Source: Phycisphaerae bacterium (GTDB taxonomy: Bacteria; Planctomycetota; Phycisphaerae; Phycisphaerales; UBA1924). Taken from it: 64,000 nt of DNA. The notes beneath the pieces were generated by a model. It was not told the origin of the DNA. It did not search any database and saw nothing but the letters and a program-made list of their open reading frames with translations. A program made the position numbers and the translations under genes. Shown in pieces: positions 26,373 through 34,823 of the stretch (the first letter of the stretch is position 1; each line of letters begins with the position of its first letter). The stretch is from assembly GCA_022180725.1 (NCBI GenBank), contig BQMO01000005.1, positions 1 through 64,000 on the forward strand, read 5' to 3'.

Positions 26373-28715
26373 CTACGGCACACTTTGCAGGTACGACTGG
26401 ATGAAGACGTCGAGGTCGGTTTCGTCGACCGCTTCGTCGAGGGTGAGGTCGGCGCCCGCTTGGCCGTTATTCCACGCCGCCAGGAATACAGCGAGGTCAT
26501 TTTCGCCGACTTCGCCGTCAAGATCCATATCACCGGACTGCCCCTGCGACGCGCCCTCTCCCTCGCCCATGCCACCGCTCGGCACAAGAATCGGGATTGC
26601 CTGCACAAGGTCAAACTCTGATACATCCCACGACGCGGCGCCCGCCGGGTGCGCCCAAGCACCGTGATGCACGATCCGCAATACCATCACGTACGAGCCG
26701 TCGCTCGAATCGAACTGCATGTGCGGCTGCGACGAGTTGCTGTTCATCGGCACGATGAATGAACGCCGCGAACTGCCATCGGGCGTATAAAACCCATACG
26801 ACGTCGGACCTTCCGTGGTATGGAGAATCGTCCATGAACCATTGTCTTGGTTCAGCGCCGCGACACGACCCACCTCAATCTCTTCGCCCGGGTTCGCACC
26901 GCGCACAGCACACTCTACGTTGATGTGCACAATGTGACTGGACGACAAGGTAGGAACTCCGGGGTCATAGTCTGTTCGCGGCCGGAACCGGAACGTCACC
27001 TCAATCCCGGTCAGGGCGCCGGATTGGCCTGGCGAACCCGGGCTGGTGTAGAGAAGTGGCTCCATCTCGCAGGCATAGGCCCCGCCCGATGGCATCCGCA
27101 ATGTGTATTCGAGCATCAGCGGATCGAACTCGTTGATCGCCTCGCCGAAGATCGGCTTGACGCTTTCGACCTCCCCCGAGTACACGTCGCGGATCATTCT
27201 CCGGGTGTCGTCCCAATACCTGGCCTGCCAAAGCTCGTTGCCCGGCATCCAGCAGATGATCTCGGGCACGTTCTTCGCGCGGAGCATGGCCAGGAGCATC
27301 CGAAGCCCCGCCGGATCGCCCCGGTAGTAGTCGATTTCGGGGTAGTCATCGTTGGGGATCGTCGCGAGCTGCGGCACCCATGGCACCAAGTCCTGCCAAC
27401 GGTTGCCGCCGAACGAATTGATCACGGACTCCGCCGCGTGCCGGTGAAGCCGAGTTGACGTTTGGAGAATCGTTTCGGGCGGCGACCCGGGCAGGTAGTA
27501 GTTGGGCTGCTGGTGCCCCGTGACTGCCGGGTTCCCGGTATGCTGCACTTCCCTCAGCGGGTAGAGCACGGGCGAACTCACCAGGCCGGTCGTGCTCTGT
27601 ACGCTCGCGAAGTGCTCTTCATGCCCGGCCCAGATATCGAAGTGCGAACCCGCGGCGTTGTGCCGGGTGAGCGGCGGCTGCACCATCGCGGGCTGCGCGT
27701 CGATGCGGCAGCGGGGCAGTTGGTCCGACGCGTTCGTGGCCCCGGGGTACGTGTGCCATCCCGTCGAATCGATATCCCCATCAAACAGCGCGGACTCGTA
27801 GTTGCCGCACTTGAGGTCGGGCGCCTCGAATACCTCACGCAACGGCTCGAACACGGCGTTGTCGAGCACGGCCTGATGCACGTTGCGCCAAAGGCTCATC
27901 CACCAGACCATGTAGGACCGATTGTGAATCGCGTCGGCCCGTTGCTGGGAGTCGAACGCAAGCATGGGGTTCGTCGGCCACCCATACGCACTTGCGGCCT
28001 CCGCGTACAACTGTGCCAGCGTCATGCCATGCGTTCCCGGGTACGATGCCGACGGCTGCCACCCCGCTGAGCCGGGGACGCGCCAGGTGTTCCAGATCGA
28101 GTTGGGGTTCGCGTGCTGGGCGGCGAGAAACTCGGGCACCTTGACGCCGTTCTTATCGCCGGTCCAAAGGATGAAGGCCTCGATGTCCATGTAGAATCGC
28201 CACCGGGCCACTTCGGGAAAGTCCTCGTTGACTTGCCGGATGGTCTCCACGTTGCTCCGGAGCCGCGCCGCGAAGGCCGTCATCCACGCACGGATCGGAG
28301 AGGCGGTCGTCGCGTTCTTCGGGAAAAGGTGGCGCCACGGGCGGGCGTCGAGTCGCGGATTCGATTGCGTTGGCGGGTCGGGAAAGTTATTCGGCTCGAG
28401 GCCCGGAAGGTCGTCCTCGCCATGCACCCAGAAACTCAGAGTCGGATTCCAGGGTTGAGGCTGCCATTCTGGCTGGCTCTGCTCCCAATCGTGAGCCAGC
28501 CCGCGCAGGATGACCGCGACGGTGGAGGCGGTGATCCGCCCGTTGGTGAAATCGTCGAGGGCCTGCACGCTCAGCGCATCGGCCGCGTCCTCGGGGTCGG
28601 GGAACCCTCCCTGGGCCGGGGTCGTGTGGACGTCCACGATCTGGAACGGCGTCACGCGTTCGACCGGCGTCGTGCCCTGCGGGGTCTTCTGCCACATCAC
28701 CGCCAACGGGCGCAC
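26373..28715 (-). CDS. Secreted protein A2, dockerin-like C-terminus; leader out of frame in this sequence
   Basis: Paralogue of A1 (10592-13012). As read, the frame has no ATG at its 5' end and the first standard start is a GTG at 28715, giving 780 residues with no signal peptide. The proper ATG (28830, with AGGGAGA seven nt upstream) is in another frame because of the heptamer tract 28781-28815. With one unit fewer it reads MRIISLVARRSSLVV, then CGALTLLAASITPAQ, a good Sec leader, and joins this frame. The C-terminus carries two EF-hand-like repeats (MDLDGEVGENDLAVF, LTLDEAVDETDLDVF). The core function is unknown. It probably follows B2 in an operon. Confidence 0.75.
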   Translation of the reverse strand: MRPLAVMWQKTPQGTTPVERVTPFQIVDVHTTPAQGGFPDPEDAADALSVQALDDFTNGRITASTVAVILRGLAHDWEQSQPEWQPQPWNPTLSFWVHGEDDLPGLEPNNFPDPPTQSNPRLDARPWRHLFPKNATTASPIRAWMTAFAARLRSNVETIRQVNEDFPEVARWRFYMDIEAFILWTGDKNGVKVPEFLAAQHANPNSIWNTWRVPGSAGWQPSASYPGTHGMTLAQLYAEAASAYGWPTNPMLAFDSQQRADAIHNRSYMVWWMSLWRNVHQAVLDNAVFEPLREVFEAPDLKCGNYESALFDGDIDSTGWHTYPGATNASDQLPRCRIDAQPAMVQPPLTRHNAAGSHFDIWAGHEEHFASVQSTTGLVSSPVLYPLREVQHTGNPAVTGHQQPNYYLPGSPPETILQTSTRLHRHAAESVINSFGGNRWQDLVPWVPQLATIPNDDYPEIDYYRGDPAGLRMLLAMLRAKNVPEIICWMPGNELWQARYWDDTRRMIRDVYSGEVESVKPIFGEAINEFDPLMLEYTLRMPSGGAYACEMEPLLYTSPGSPGQSGALTGIEVTFRFRPRTDYDPGVPTLSSSHIVHINVECAVRGANPGEEIEVGRVAALNQDNGSWTILHTTEGPTSYGFYTPDGSSRRSFIVPMNSNSSQPHMQFDSSDGSYVMVLRIVHHGAWAHPAGAASWDVSEFDLVQAIPILVPSGGMGEGEGASQGQSGDMDLDGEVGENDLAVFLAAWNNGQAGADLTLDEAVDETDLDVFIQSYLQSVP

Positions 28716-28780
28716 CGGCTCAGGATTGGGCGGCTGCGCAGGCGTGATCGAGGCCGCGAGAAGTGTCAGGGCGCCGCAGA

Positions 28781-28815
28781 CGACGAGCGACGAGCGACGA
28801 GCGACGAGCGACGAG
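28781..28815 (-). repeat. Five tandem heptanucleotides, candidate phase-variation tract
   Basis: Five perfect copies of CGACGAG (plus strand), with a further partial CGA before AATG. It lies within the signal-peptide coding part of A2, just after the ATG. Seven is not a multiple of three, so each change of one unit shifts the frame. With five copies the ATG frame ends at a TGA after about 36 codons. With four, or any number differing by three from four, the full protein is read. Confidence 0.9.
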
Positions 28816-28847
28816 CGAAATGATCCGCATGGCCATTCTCCCTGGGA

Positions 28848-28869
28848 GGTAAACTCATCAGAGTTTACC
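28848..28869. promoter_or_regulatory. Palindrome before the A2 ribosome-binding site
   Basis: A perfect 8-bp inverted repeat, GGTAAACT / AGTTTACC, with a 6-base spacer (28856-28861). It ends just upstream of the AGGGAGA ribosome-binding site of A2. It could be an operator or an mRNA hairpin that modulates translation. No matching palindrome was seen in the A1/B1 intergenic region. Confidence 0.5.
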
Positions 28870-28922
28870 CAAGGACCCGCACCGAGGTTGCATCGGGCTT
28901 CGATTTCTAACTCCTGATGGCA

Positions 28923-30059
28923 TCAGGCGATACGACGCCGCCGACACAAGCCCGCGATGACTCCGGGAGCAACGAGCGTGACCGCTCCCGGCGCGGGGAT
29001 GGTGACGACGAACCCCTCCTGATGACCGCTTGCTGACTCTGTGTAGCCTCCGATGGTCATGCCGTCCGCCGAGACACAGGTCGCGGTAAGCAAGTTGACG
29101 TTCCCGGGGACGGCGATGCCATGGAACGCGAGGTAGGTCGAGAGCGGCTCGCCGCCCCGATCGGGTGTCCAGATCGCGGCGGTTTGCGTCAACGGCCCAG
29201 CACCGAGACTGCCGACAATCACCGAGCCCGAGTCGTTAACAGCGATGGCTGTTCCGCGAAACCACCCGGGTGCGAACCCGAGCGGCACCACTTGACCATC
29301 AATCCACATGACCGCGCCGCGATTACCCAATCCGTACCTCGAGTCACCGACAATGATGTGCCCATCATAGTTGGTCCCATATGCGCGTCCTTCACCGGTC
29401 GAATCCATTCCCGGAAGTGGCTGCACTCCGAGCGTGCTCGTCCACACGAACGCCTCGTTGATGCCTGCTCCCCCCCGGCTATGCCCGACAATCGTCGATC
29501 CATCCCGGCTGATGGCGGCGGCTTCGCTGTAGAAGTGGTCGGGCCGCGTGAAGCCAAGCCCCACCATGCCCGTCGTGCTCGTCCACCGGAAGGCCTGGCC
29601 GGCGATGTCCGACTGCCACGTGTTGAAGCCCACCACCACCGAGCCGTCGTGGTTCGCACTCGTCGCGCGCGAGTACACATAACCCTGGAGGACGCCGAGG
29701 CTCTGCGGCGTACCCGCTCCGTCCCAGCGGTACGCACGCCCGCCCTCGCCCTCGCCCACCACAACGCTGCCATCGCCCGATATTCCGAAAGCGTTCGTGC
29801 CGGGTGGCATTCCCGGCAGCAGGCCGAAATCGAATCGGCCGCCCGCCCGTGTCCAGGTAAATCCCGGATTCTGGATCGGCGGGATGTACCCCCCAAGCGA
29901 GTACCCCACCGCGATCGAGCCATTCGCAGAAAGGCCGTGGAGGTGTGAGGCCGTGTTCCCCGAGCCGGGCCAATAGCCGGTGAGATCAAGGGTCTGCGCG
30001 AAGACCTCGACCCAGTAGAAGACACCTGCCGCCGCCGCAGCCAGGGTGAGGATCTTCAT
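28923..30059 (-). CDS. Secreted HAF-repeat protein B2 with PEP-CTERM-like tail
   Basis: 378 residues, paralogue of B1. The leader MKILTLAAAAAGVFYWVEVFAQ is followed by repeats such as GISGDGSVVVGEG, AFRWTSTTGMVGLG and AVNDSGSVIVGSL. The C-terminus, IPAPGAVTLVAPGVIAGL then CRRRRIA, has the Pro-Gly, hydrophobic stretch and Arg cluster of a PEP-CTERM-like anchor. It lies upstream of A2 on the same strand, with 92 bp between, so B2-A2 may be an operon; in the other copy B1 and A1 diverge. A short palindrome CCTGAT-GGC-ATCAGG overlaps its stop codon. Confidence 0.8.
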   Translation of the reverse strand: MKILTLAAAAAGVFYWVEVFAQTLDLTGYWPGSGNTASHLHGLSANGSIAVGYSLGGYIPPIQNPGFTWTRAGGRFDFGLLPGMPPGTNAFGISGDGSVVVGEGEGGRAYRWDGAGTPQSLGVLQGYVYSRATSANHDGSVVVGFNTWQSDIAGQAFRWTSTTGMVGLGFTRPDHFYSEAAAISRDGSTIVGHSRGGAGINEAFVWTSTLGVQPLPGMDSTGEGRAYGTNYDGHIIVGDSRYGLGNRGAVMWIDGQVVPLGFAPGWFRGTAIAVNDSGSVIVGSLGAGPLTQTAAIWTPDRGGEPLSTYLAFHGIAVPGNVNLLTATCVSADGMTIGGYTESASGHQEGFVVTIPAPGAVTLVAPGVIAGLCRRRRIA

Positions 30060-30138
30060 GCCCAGAATCTACCGCAAACGATGGAAAATGCAAGCCGTTT
30101 CTCACCGTTGCCGCCCAGAACCGGGCCAGCGGCACGGG

Positions 30139-31938
30139 CTACTTCGGCACCGTCGGTTCAGCCGACACGGGCTTGCTCTCGCCCTTGTCCTTCTTCACCT
30201 TCTCCTGAAGGCGACCGAAGTACGTCTTCACCGCGTCGTGGTACTCGCGGGGAATGGTCTGGCCTTCCAAGGCCTCGGCGGCCTCGGCGCGGCTGGATTC
30301 GACGACGTCGGAGAACTCCGCCACACTCTCGCCGCGCACCTGCTCGCCGTAGACCAGGCGTGAGCCGATGATCGGCCCGCCGGTGTTCTTGACGTTGGCC
30401 TTGACCTTCTCGGTGGTGTAGTCGACGGGGCTGGATTCGGGGCTGGCGCCGTTGCCATGGCCCGCGCCGCCCGTGCCGTTGCCCATGGCCTGGCTCGTCC
30501 CCTCGCGGAACTTGCCGGTCTTGCCCTTGCCCATGCCCTTGCCGTCGCCTTGACAATCCCCGCCCATGCACTCGCCGGCCATGTCGGCGAGTTGCTTCTT
30601 GGCCTCTTCGAGGGCGGCGTCGAGGCTCTGCATGTCGTTCTGCATCATCTCGGCCTGGGAGAGTTCGCTGGCCAGTTGCTCCATGCCCTCCATCCCGTCC
30701 TGCTGGAGGCCCTGCTGGGTCATGCCCTGGGCGGCCTTCGACATGGCCTGGCCCATGTTCTGGCACTGGCTCTGGGCCTGCTGGGCGGCCTTGGCCATCT
30801 CCATCATCTGCTTCTTCTGCTCGTCGGTCATGTTCTTCATCGCCTCGAGAGCCTTCTTGAGGTCCTCGGGGTTGGCGGAGGCGGCCTTCTGGGCCAGTTC
30901 CTGGGCCGTCTTCTTGTCCAGGCCCTGCTGCTCGAGTTTCTTCTGCAACTGCTGCTGGTCCTGGGCGAGTTTCTCCAACTGCTTGGCGAGGTTCTCCAAC
31001 TGCTGCTTGGTCTGCTGCTGCTGCTCGGGCGACATCGACCCGTCGGCCATCTGCTCCTGCACCTGCTTGAGGAGTTCCGACGCCTTGTTGAAGTCGCCCT
31101 TGGAGAGGGCGCGGGTGAAGTCGTTGAGCGGCCCCTGCCCGGGCTGCTTGAGTTGCTGCATGGCCTGCTTGATGGCCTCGGCCTGGGCCGCCTTCTCGCC
31201 TTCCTTCTCCGACTGGAGTTTCTCCGTCAGCGCCGTCAGTTTCTTCACCGCGCCGCGGCGGAGCGCCTCGGGGTCGTTCTCCTCGGGCTTGCGGTCCTGC
31301 CCCTCGGCCTCGGCGGGCTCCTCGACCATCGTCACCTTGGCCTTCTCCAGCAACTTCTTGAGTTCGTTCTCGCGGGTCTGGATGTCGGCCTTGACTGCCT
31401 GCACCGCTTCCTGCTTCTTCACAACCGCCTGCTTCTCTTCCGTCACGCCCAGCAGGTCAAGGTTGGGCATGGCGAACCAGACCAGGGCCAGGGCCATGCC
31501 CGTGAACACGGGCACGGGCCACAGGCGCGGGGCCTCCAGCGGGATGGCCCGCCCGACCTTGACACCCGCGGCGAGGCGCTGGGCCTCGCGCAGCACGTTC
31601 TGGCTCCACGGGTCCTGCGCCCGCTCGATGTACAACGCCGTGCTCAGCGCTTCCTTCAGCCCGGCACGCTTGTCGAGTTCCTGCGCAACGGCGAGGGTCT
31701 TCTTGCGGCGGATGAACGTCGTGATGATCGTCGCGGCGATGACGGCGACGGGCGCCCACAGCAGCACACGGGGCCAGACCGCCGTGAAGGTGTCGCCCAG
31801 TCCGAACGTGCGCTCGACGAGGCGCGCCAGGAGCGCCAGCGCCAGCGCCGCCGTCAGCGCGATCGCCAGCACGCGGAACGAATCGATGAGCACCAGGCGC
31901 CACCCGGCCTTGCGCACGACGCGACGAACTTCGCTCAT
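30139..31938 (-). CDS. Membrane-anchored Gln-rich coiled-coil protein, unknown
   Basis: 599 residues. Two or three N-terminal membrane helices (about 18-45, 55-76 and 142-160) are followed by a long soluble part. Residues about 170-440 are rich in Gln, Lys, Glu and Met in heptad-like order (EQMADGSMSPEQQQQTKQQLENL, LEQQGLDKKTAQELAQKAA), so a coiled-coil rod is likely. A Gly-rich linker (GDGKGMGKGKTGKF, MGNGTGGAGHGNG) precedes a compact C-terminal domain with VYGEQVRGESVAEF and IPREYHDAVKTYFGRL. It resembles large hypothetical proteins of planctomycetes; the exact family is not recalled. A structural or scaffolding role at the inner membrane is inference. Confidence 0.7.
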   Translation of the reverse strand: MSEVRRVVRKAGWRLVLIDSFRVLAIALTAALALALLARLVERTFGLGDTFTAVWPRVLLWAPVAVIAATIITTFIRRKKTLAVAQELDKRAGLKEALSTALYIERAQDPWSQNVLREAQRLAAGVKVGRAIPLEAPRLWPVPVFTGMALALVWFAMPNLDLLGVTEEKQAVVKKQEAVQAVKADIQTRENELKKLLEKAKVTMVEEPAEAEGQDRKPEENDPEALRRGAVKKLTALTEKLQSEKEGEKAAQAEAIKQAMQQLKQPGQGPLNDFTRALSKGDFNKASELLKQVQEQMADGSMSPEQQQQTKQQLENLAKQLEKLAQDQQQLQKKLEQQGLDKKTAQELAQKAASANPEDLKKALEAMKNMTDEQKKQMMEMAKAAQQAQSQCQNMGQAMSKAAQGMTQQGLQQDGMEGMEQLASELSQAEMMQNDMQSLDAALEEAKKQLADMAGECMGGDCQGDGKGMGKGKTGKFREGTSQAMGNGTGGAGHGNGASPESSPVDYTTEKVKANVKNTGGPIIGSRLVYGEQVRGESVAEFSDVVESSRAEAAEALEGQTIPREYHDAVKTYFGRLQEKVKKDKGESKPVSAEPTVPK

Positions 31939-32098
31939 GTTCCGCTCCTTCGCCCTCGGCCGCCCACCCGCGGATGCGCTGAAAGCCTAGTCCGCCGCGG
32001 GCGTCCCGGCACTTCCCTGTACGACGTTGTATCGGCGATCTTTGTTCTGGTTGCAGGTTCGGGCGTGACACGGGCGTGACGCCGGTATCATCCGCCCG

Positions 32099-33499
32099 GT
32101 GTCAACCCCCGACGCAACCCTAACTAAATCACCCTTGGCGACGCCGCGGGCGTGGGACATTCTCGCGTGGATGGACCCGCCCCTGCTGGCCGAGGGGCGG
32201 GATGTGGCGCTGCGGCCCGCGGGCGTCCCATGGCTGCGTTTCTTATTCGTCGGGGCGGCGTGCGTGCTGTGCTTCTGTACGCCGGGGTCCATGAGCATGG
32301 TGGAGACGGGCGGGCTTGGCGCGGCGATGCTGTGCCTGGCGCTTCTCCCGTGGTTCTGGAAGCCGACACTGCGCGTGTTCCTCCAGCCCGTGATGTGGCT
32401 GGTCGCGTTGTGGGGTGCATGGGGGCTGATCTCCATGGCGTGGACCCCCGACCCGGCCAAGGGGTGGTGGGAGTTGGGCACGCTGCGGTTCACGTGGTTC
32501 GTGGTGGTGCTGTGGCCGGCGCTGCGGTATCGACGGCACCTGATCCTCGCGCTGGTGCTCGGGTTCCTTGCGGCCAACGTGGCGCAGGGTGTGCTCGCGG
32601 TGATCCGCGCGGGCGGGTGGACCCATTTGGATTTCGGGGCGCGCTACCCGGATCGCAACGCCGGGTGGTGGGTGCACCCGGCGGTATGCGGGTACATGCT
32701 GGTGCCGGCGCTGGGGTTGCACCTGCCCGCGGCGATGTTCGGGCGGGGCCGGGTGGCTTGGCTGGCCCGCGCGGGGATGGTCGTGACGTGGGCGGGCATC
32801 TTCGCGACGGGGACGCGGGGGGCCATGCTCGCGGGCGCGGCGCTCACGGCGGCGGGGGCCGCGGGGGCGCTCGCGGGTCGTTGGCGGGCCTCGTCGCCGC
32901 GTGGCCGGCGCACCATCTTGATCGCCGCGGGCACGGCCATGCTCGCGAGCGCGGGCGTGGTCGCGGGGCTGGCCTCGTCCGACACACACTCGGGGCGAAG
33001 GCTGCGCGAGGGCGTGCGAGAGATTGCGGGCGTGCTGCGGGATGATGACGTCTCGACGTTCACCGGCGCGCGGGTGCAGTTTGTCCGCTGGGCGTGGGAT
33101 CAGTTCGCGGCCCAGCCGCTTCGGGGCACGGGCGTCGGCGGGTACGGCGCGACCATCCGTGAATCGCTCGGACAGGCCGAATCGCCCACCGGCTCGATCC
33201 CCTCGCAGGCGCACAACACCTTCGCGCACGTGGCGGCGACGCTCGGGCTGCCGGGCGTCATCCTCGCGACCATATTCGCGGCGGTCGTGATCCGCGGCGG
33301 CTTTGCCGGGCTGAATGGCCGATGGAGTACGTACGACGCCGGGCCGGGCTGGGCGGCCCTGGGCATGCTCGCGATCACGCCATTCGACGTGGTGTACGTG
33401 AACTCGCCGCCGACGGCGCTCCTGGCGGTGCTGACGGCGCTGTGCCTCCGGCCGAGGCCACGCGTGGCGCCCGTGTGGCCCGAGCGGGCAGGGTATTAG
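32099..33499 (+). CDS. O-antigen ligase/polymerase-like membrane protein (Wzy_C type)
   Basis: 466 residues with about ten hydrophobic segments. The soluble loop before the late helices has the WaaL/Wzy-C features: TGTRGAMLAG, then FTGARVQFVRWAWDQF, PLRGTGVGGYG and SQAHNTFAHVAATLG. The G-T-G and H-N residues are the family marks. Such proteins ligate or polymerise lipid-linked glycans on the periplasmic face of the inner membrane. Neighbouring genes are not glycan biosynthetic, so the substrate is unknown. It starts at GTG 32099. The stop overlaps the convergent 33496-33798 gene by 4 bp. Confidence 0.82.
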   Translation: MSTPDATLTKSPLATPRAWDILAWMDPPLLAEGRDVALRPAGVPWLRFLFVGAACVLCFCTPGSMSMVETGGLGAAMLCLALLPWFWKPTLRVFLQPVMWLVALWGAWGLISMAWTPDPAKGWWELGTLRFTWFVVVLWPALRYRRHLILALVLGFLAANVAQGVLAVIRAGGWTHLDFGARYPDRNAGWWVHPAVCGYMLVPALGLHLPAAMFGRGRVAWLARAGMVVTWAGIFATGTRGAMLAGAALTAAGAAGALAGRWRASSPRGRRTILIAAGTAMLASAGVVAGLASSDTHSGRRLREGVREIAGVLRDDDVSTFTGARVQFVRWAWDQFAAQPLRGTGVGGYGATIRESLGQAESPTGSIPSQAHNTFAHVAATLGLPGVILATIFAAVVIRGGFAGLNGRWSTYDAGPGWAALGMLAITPFDVVYVNSPPTALLAVLTALCLRPRPRVAPVWPERAGY

Positions 33500-33798
33500 T
33501 CGTTGCCGCCGAGGGTCTTGGGACCTTTCTTTCCCGCGACGCGCTCCATGTAGCCTTGCCCCTTGCGCTCGTACTTGGTGAAGCCCATGCGTTCGAGGTT
33601 CTTGTTCGAGAGGGCCGACTTGGCCTTCAGGGGTGACCACTTCCCGGCGATGTTCGGGGCGACGATGGCCCGACGGCACGGGCGGCCCGACGTGGGGTCG
33701 CTGGTCAACGGCTTCTCGCGCATCAACTGCGTGGCCTCGAAGGTCTCGCCCGTCGGGTTTCCATTCGCGTCGAGGATTTCGTACACGTACGTCGGCAT
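33496..33798 (-). CDS. FmdB-like small protein without the zinc-ribbon cysteines
   Basis: 100 residues. The start MPTYVYEILDANGNPTGETF has the layout of FmdB-type zinc-ribbon proteins (MPxYxYxCxxCGxxFE), but the Cys pair is replaced by ordinary residues. Only one Cys remains (RPCRRAIVAP). The later part is Lys/Gly-rich (LERMGFTKYERKGQGYMERVAGK), which may bind nucleic acid. It lies 31 bp downstream of the small protein 33830-34117 on the same strand. Function is unknown. Confidence 0.7.
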   Translation of the reverse strand: MPTYVYEILDANGNPTGETFEATQLMREKPLTSDPTSGRPCRRAIVAPNIAGKWSPLKAKSALSNKNLERMGFTKYERKGQGYMERVAGKKGPKTLGGND

Positions 33799-33829
33799 GG
33801 GGAATCGTAGAGGCGACCGGCCGTGAGGA

Positions 33830-34117
33830 TCACCCGCCGAAGGTGCGCCCGCTCTCCATGTCCATGAGCGACCACCCCAGCGATTTGCAGAGTTTCATCA
33901 GGACCGGGAAAGCCGTGTCTTCGTCGTTGACGGTGACGATGGCCTGGTTGACGTCGGGATTGCCGGTGGGCAGTTCGACGACGAAGCCGGGGCCGTGCAG
34001 GCGCTCGAGCACGCCGGGGGGCGAGCCGTCGCCGGCGGTGTTGAACCGGGCGAGCGTAGCGCGGACCTCGCGCAGCAGGCCGAGGGGGGCTTTCTGCCCA
34101 CCTTTATCAGCGCCCAT
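33830..34117 (-). CDS. Small conserved-looking protein, unknown
   Basis: 95 residues from the ATG at 34117 (MGADKGGQKAPLGLLREVRATL). The frame is open to 34180, and the start is uncertain because no clear ribosome-binding site precedes either choice. The composition looks like a small alpha/beta fold (GFVVELPTGNPDVNQAIVTVNDEDTAFPVLMKL). No motif is recognised. It is in line with the response regulator gene upstream and the FmdB-like gene downstream. Confidence 0.5.
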   Translation of the reverse strand: MGADKGGQKAPLGLLREVRATLARFNTAGDGSPPGVLERLHGPGFVVELPTGNPDVNQAIVTVNDEDTAFPVLMKLCKSLGWSLMDMESGRTFGG

Positions 34118-34257
34118 CAGCACGAGTTGTCGAGATCGTCTGGCCACGGTGGTTCCGGCGTGGCCCGCAGGCAGGATCAACCCCGAGGTCGATGCCGCAG
34201 CACGCCGGACGGACAGGGTAGGTCGAATGGGCCGGGACAGGCCCGAAGGGGAGCCGG

Positions 34258-34662
34258 CTACTCCTCGTCCTCGGCGTCCATCGCGTCGATGATTTCCGCG
34301 GCCACGTCGAGCAACTGCGTGAGCGGCACGGGCTTCTGAAGGTACCGATCAACCCCCAGGCTGCTCGCGTAGGCCTCGTGGCGTTTGCCCTCGTTGGCCG
34401 TCACCATGATGACCGCGGGGGCGTCCTCGTACCCCTTGATCTTCTCGAGCACCAGGAAGCCCGACCGCTTGGGGAGCATCATGTCGAGGATGACCAGGTC
34501 GGGCGGCTCCTCGCGGCAGATGCGCACAGCCTCGTTGCCGTCGGAGGCCACCTGCGTGAGCGCCCCCTCGGACTGGAACGCCGCCTCCATCGACTCCTGC
34601 ACGTCCGGGTCGTCGTCGACGATCAGCACCTTGACATCCAGCAATCGCCCGGCCTCGGTCAT
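34258..34662 (-). CDS. Single-domain CheY-like response regulator
   Basis: 134 residues from the ATG at 34662 (MTEAGRLLDV); the upstream open frame is not coding-like. The receiver domain is complete: acidic pocket DDD at 16-18, phospho-acceptor Asp60 in VILDMMLPK, Thr88 in MVTANEG and Lys110 in YLQKPV. An acidic tail (AMDAEDEE) follows, and there is no output domain. It would receive phosphate from a histidine kinase elsewhere. It diverges from the LysM operon with 161 bp between starts. Confidence 0.9.
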   Translation of the reverse strand: MTEAGRLLDVKVLIVDDDPDVQESMEAAFQSEGALTQVASDGNEAVRICREEPPDLVILDMMLPKRSGFLVLEKIKGYEDAPAVIMVTANEGKRHEAYASSLGVDRYLQKPVPLTQLLDVAAEIIDAMDAEDEE

Positions 34663-34823
34663 GACGAAATCCTCCCGCGGCACCCCGCAGACTGTACCAC
34701 CCCCGACATCCGGCGGTTTCATGCGGGCCATGTTTCGCCGCTTTCGCGTGGCCCATCCCCTCCGCGGGCGGATGTGGTAGACTCCTCCTGCCCGGACCAG
34801 TCCGGGCGGGAGGGTCGGAGCGC

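Noticed and set aside
24084..26621. Long plus-strand open frame opposite the HD-GYP and binding-protein genes
   Set aside because: Antisense shadow without motifs or ribosome-binding site.
32099..33499. Capsule or O-antigen gene cluster around the ligase-like gene
   Set aside because: No glycosyltransferase, sugar-nucleotide or flippase gene is adjacent.
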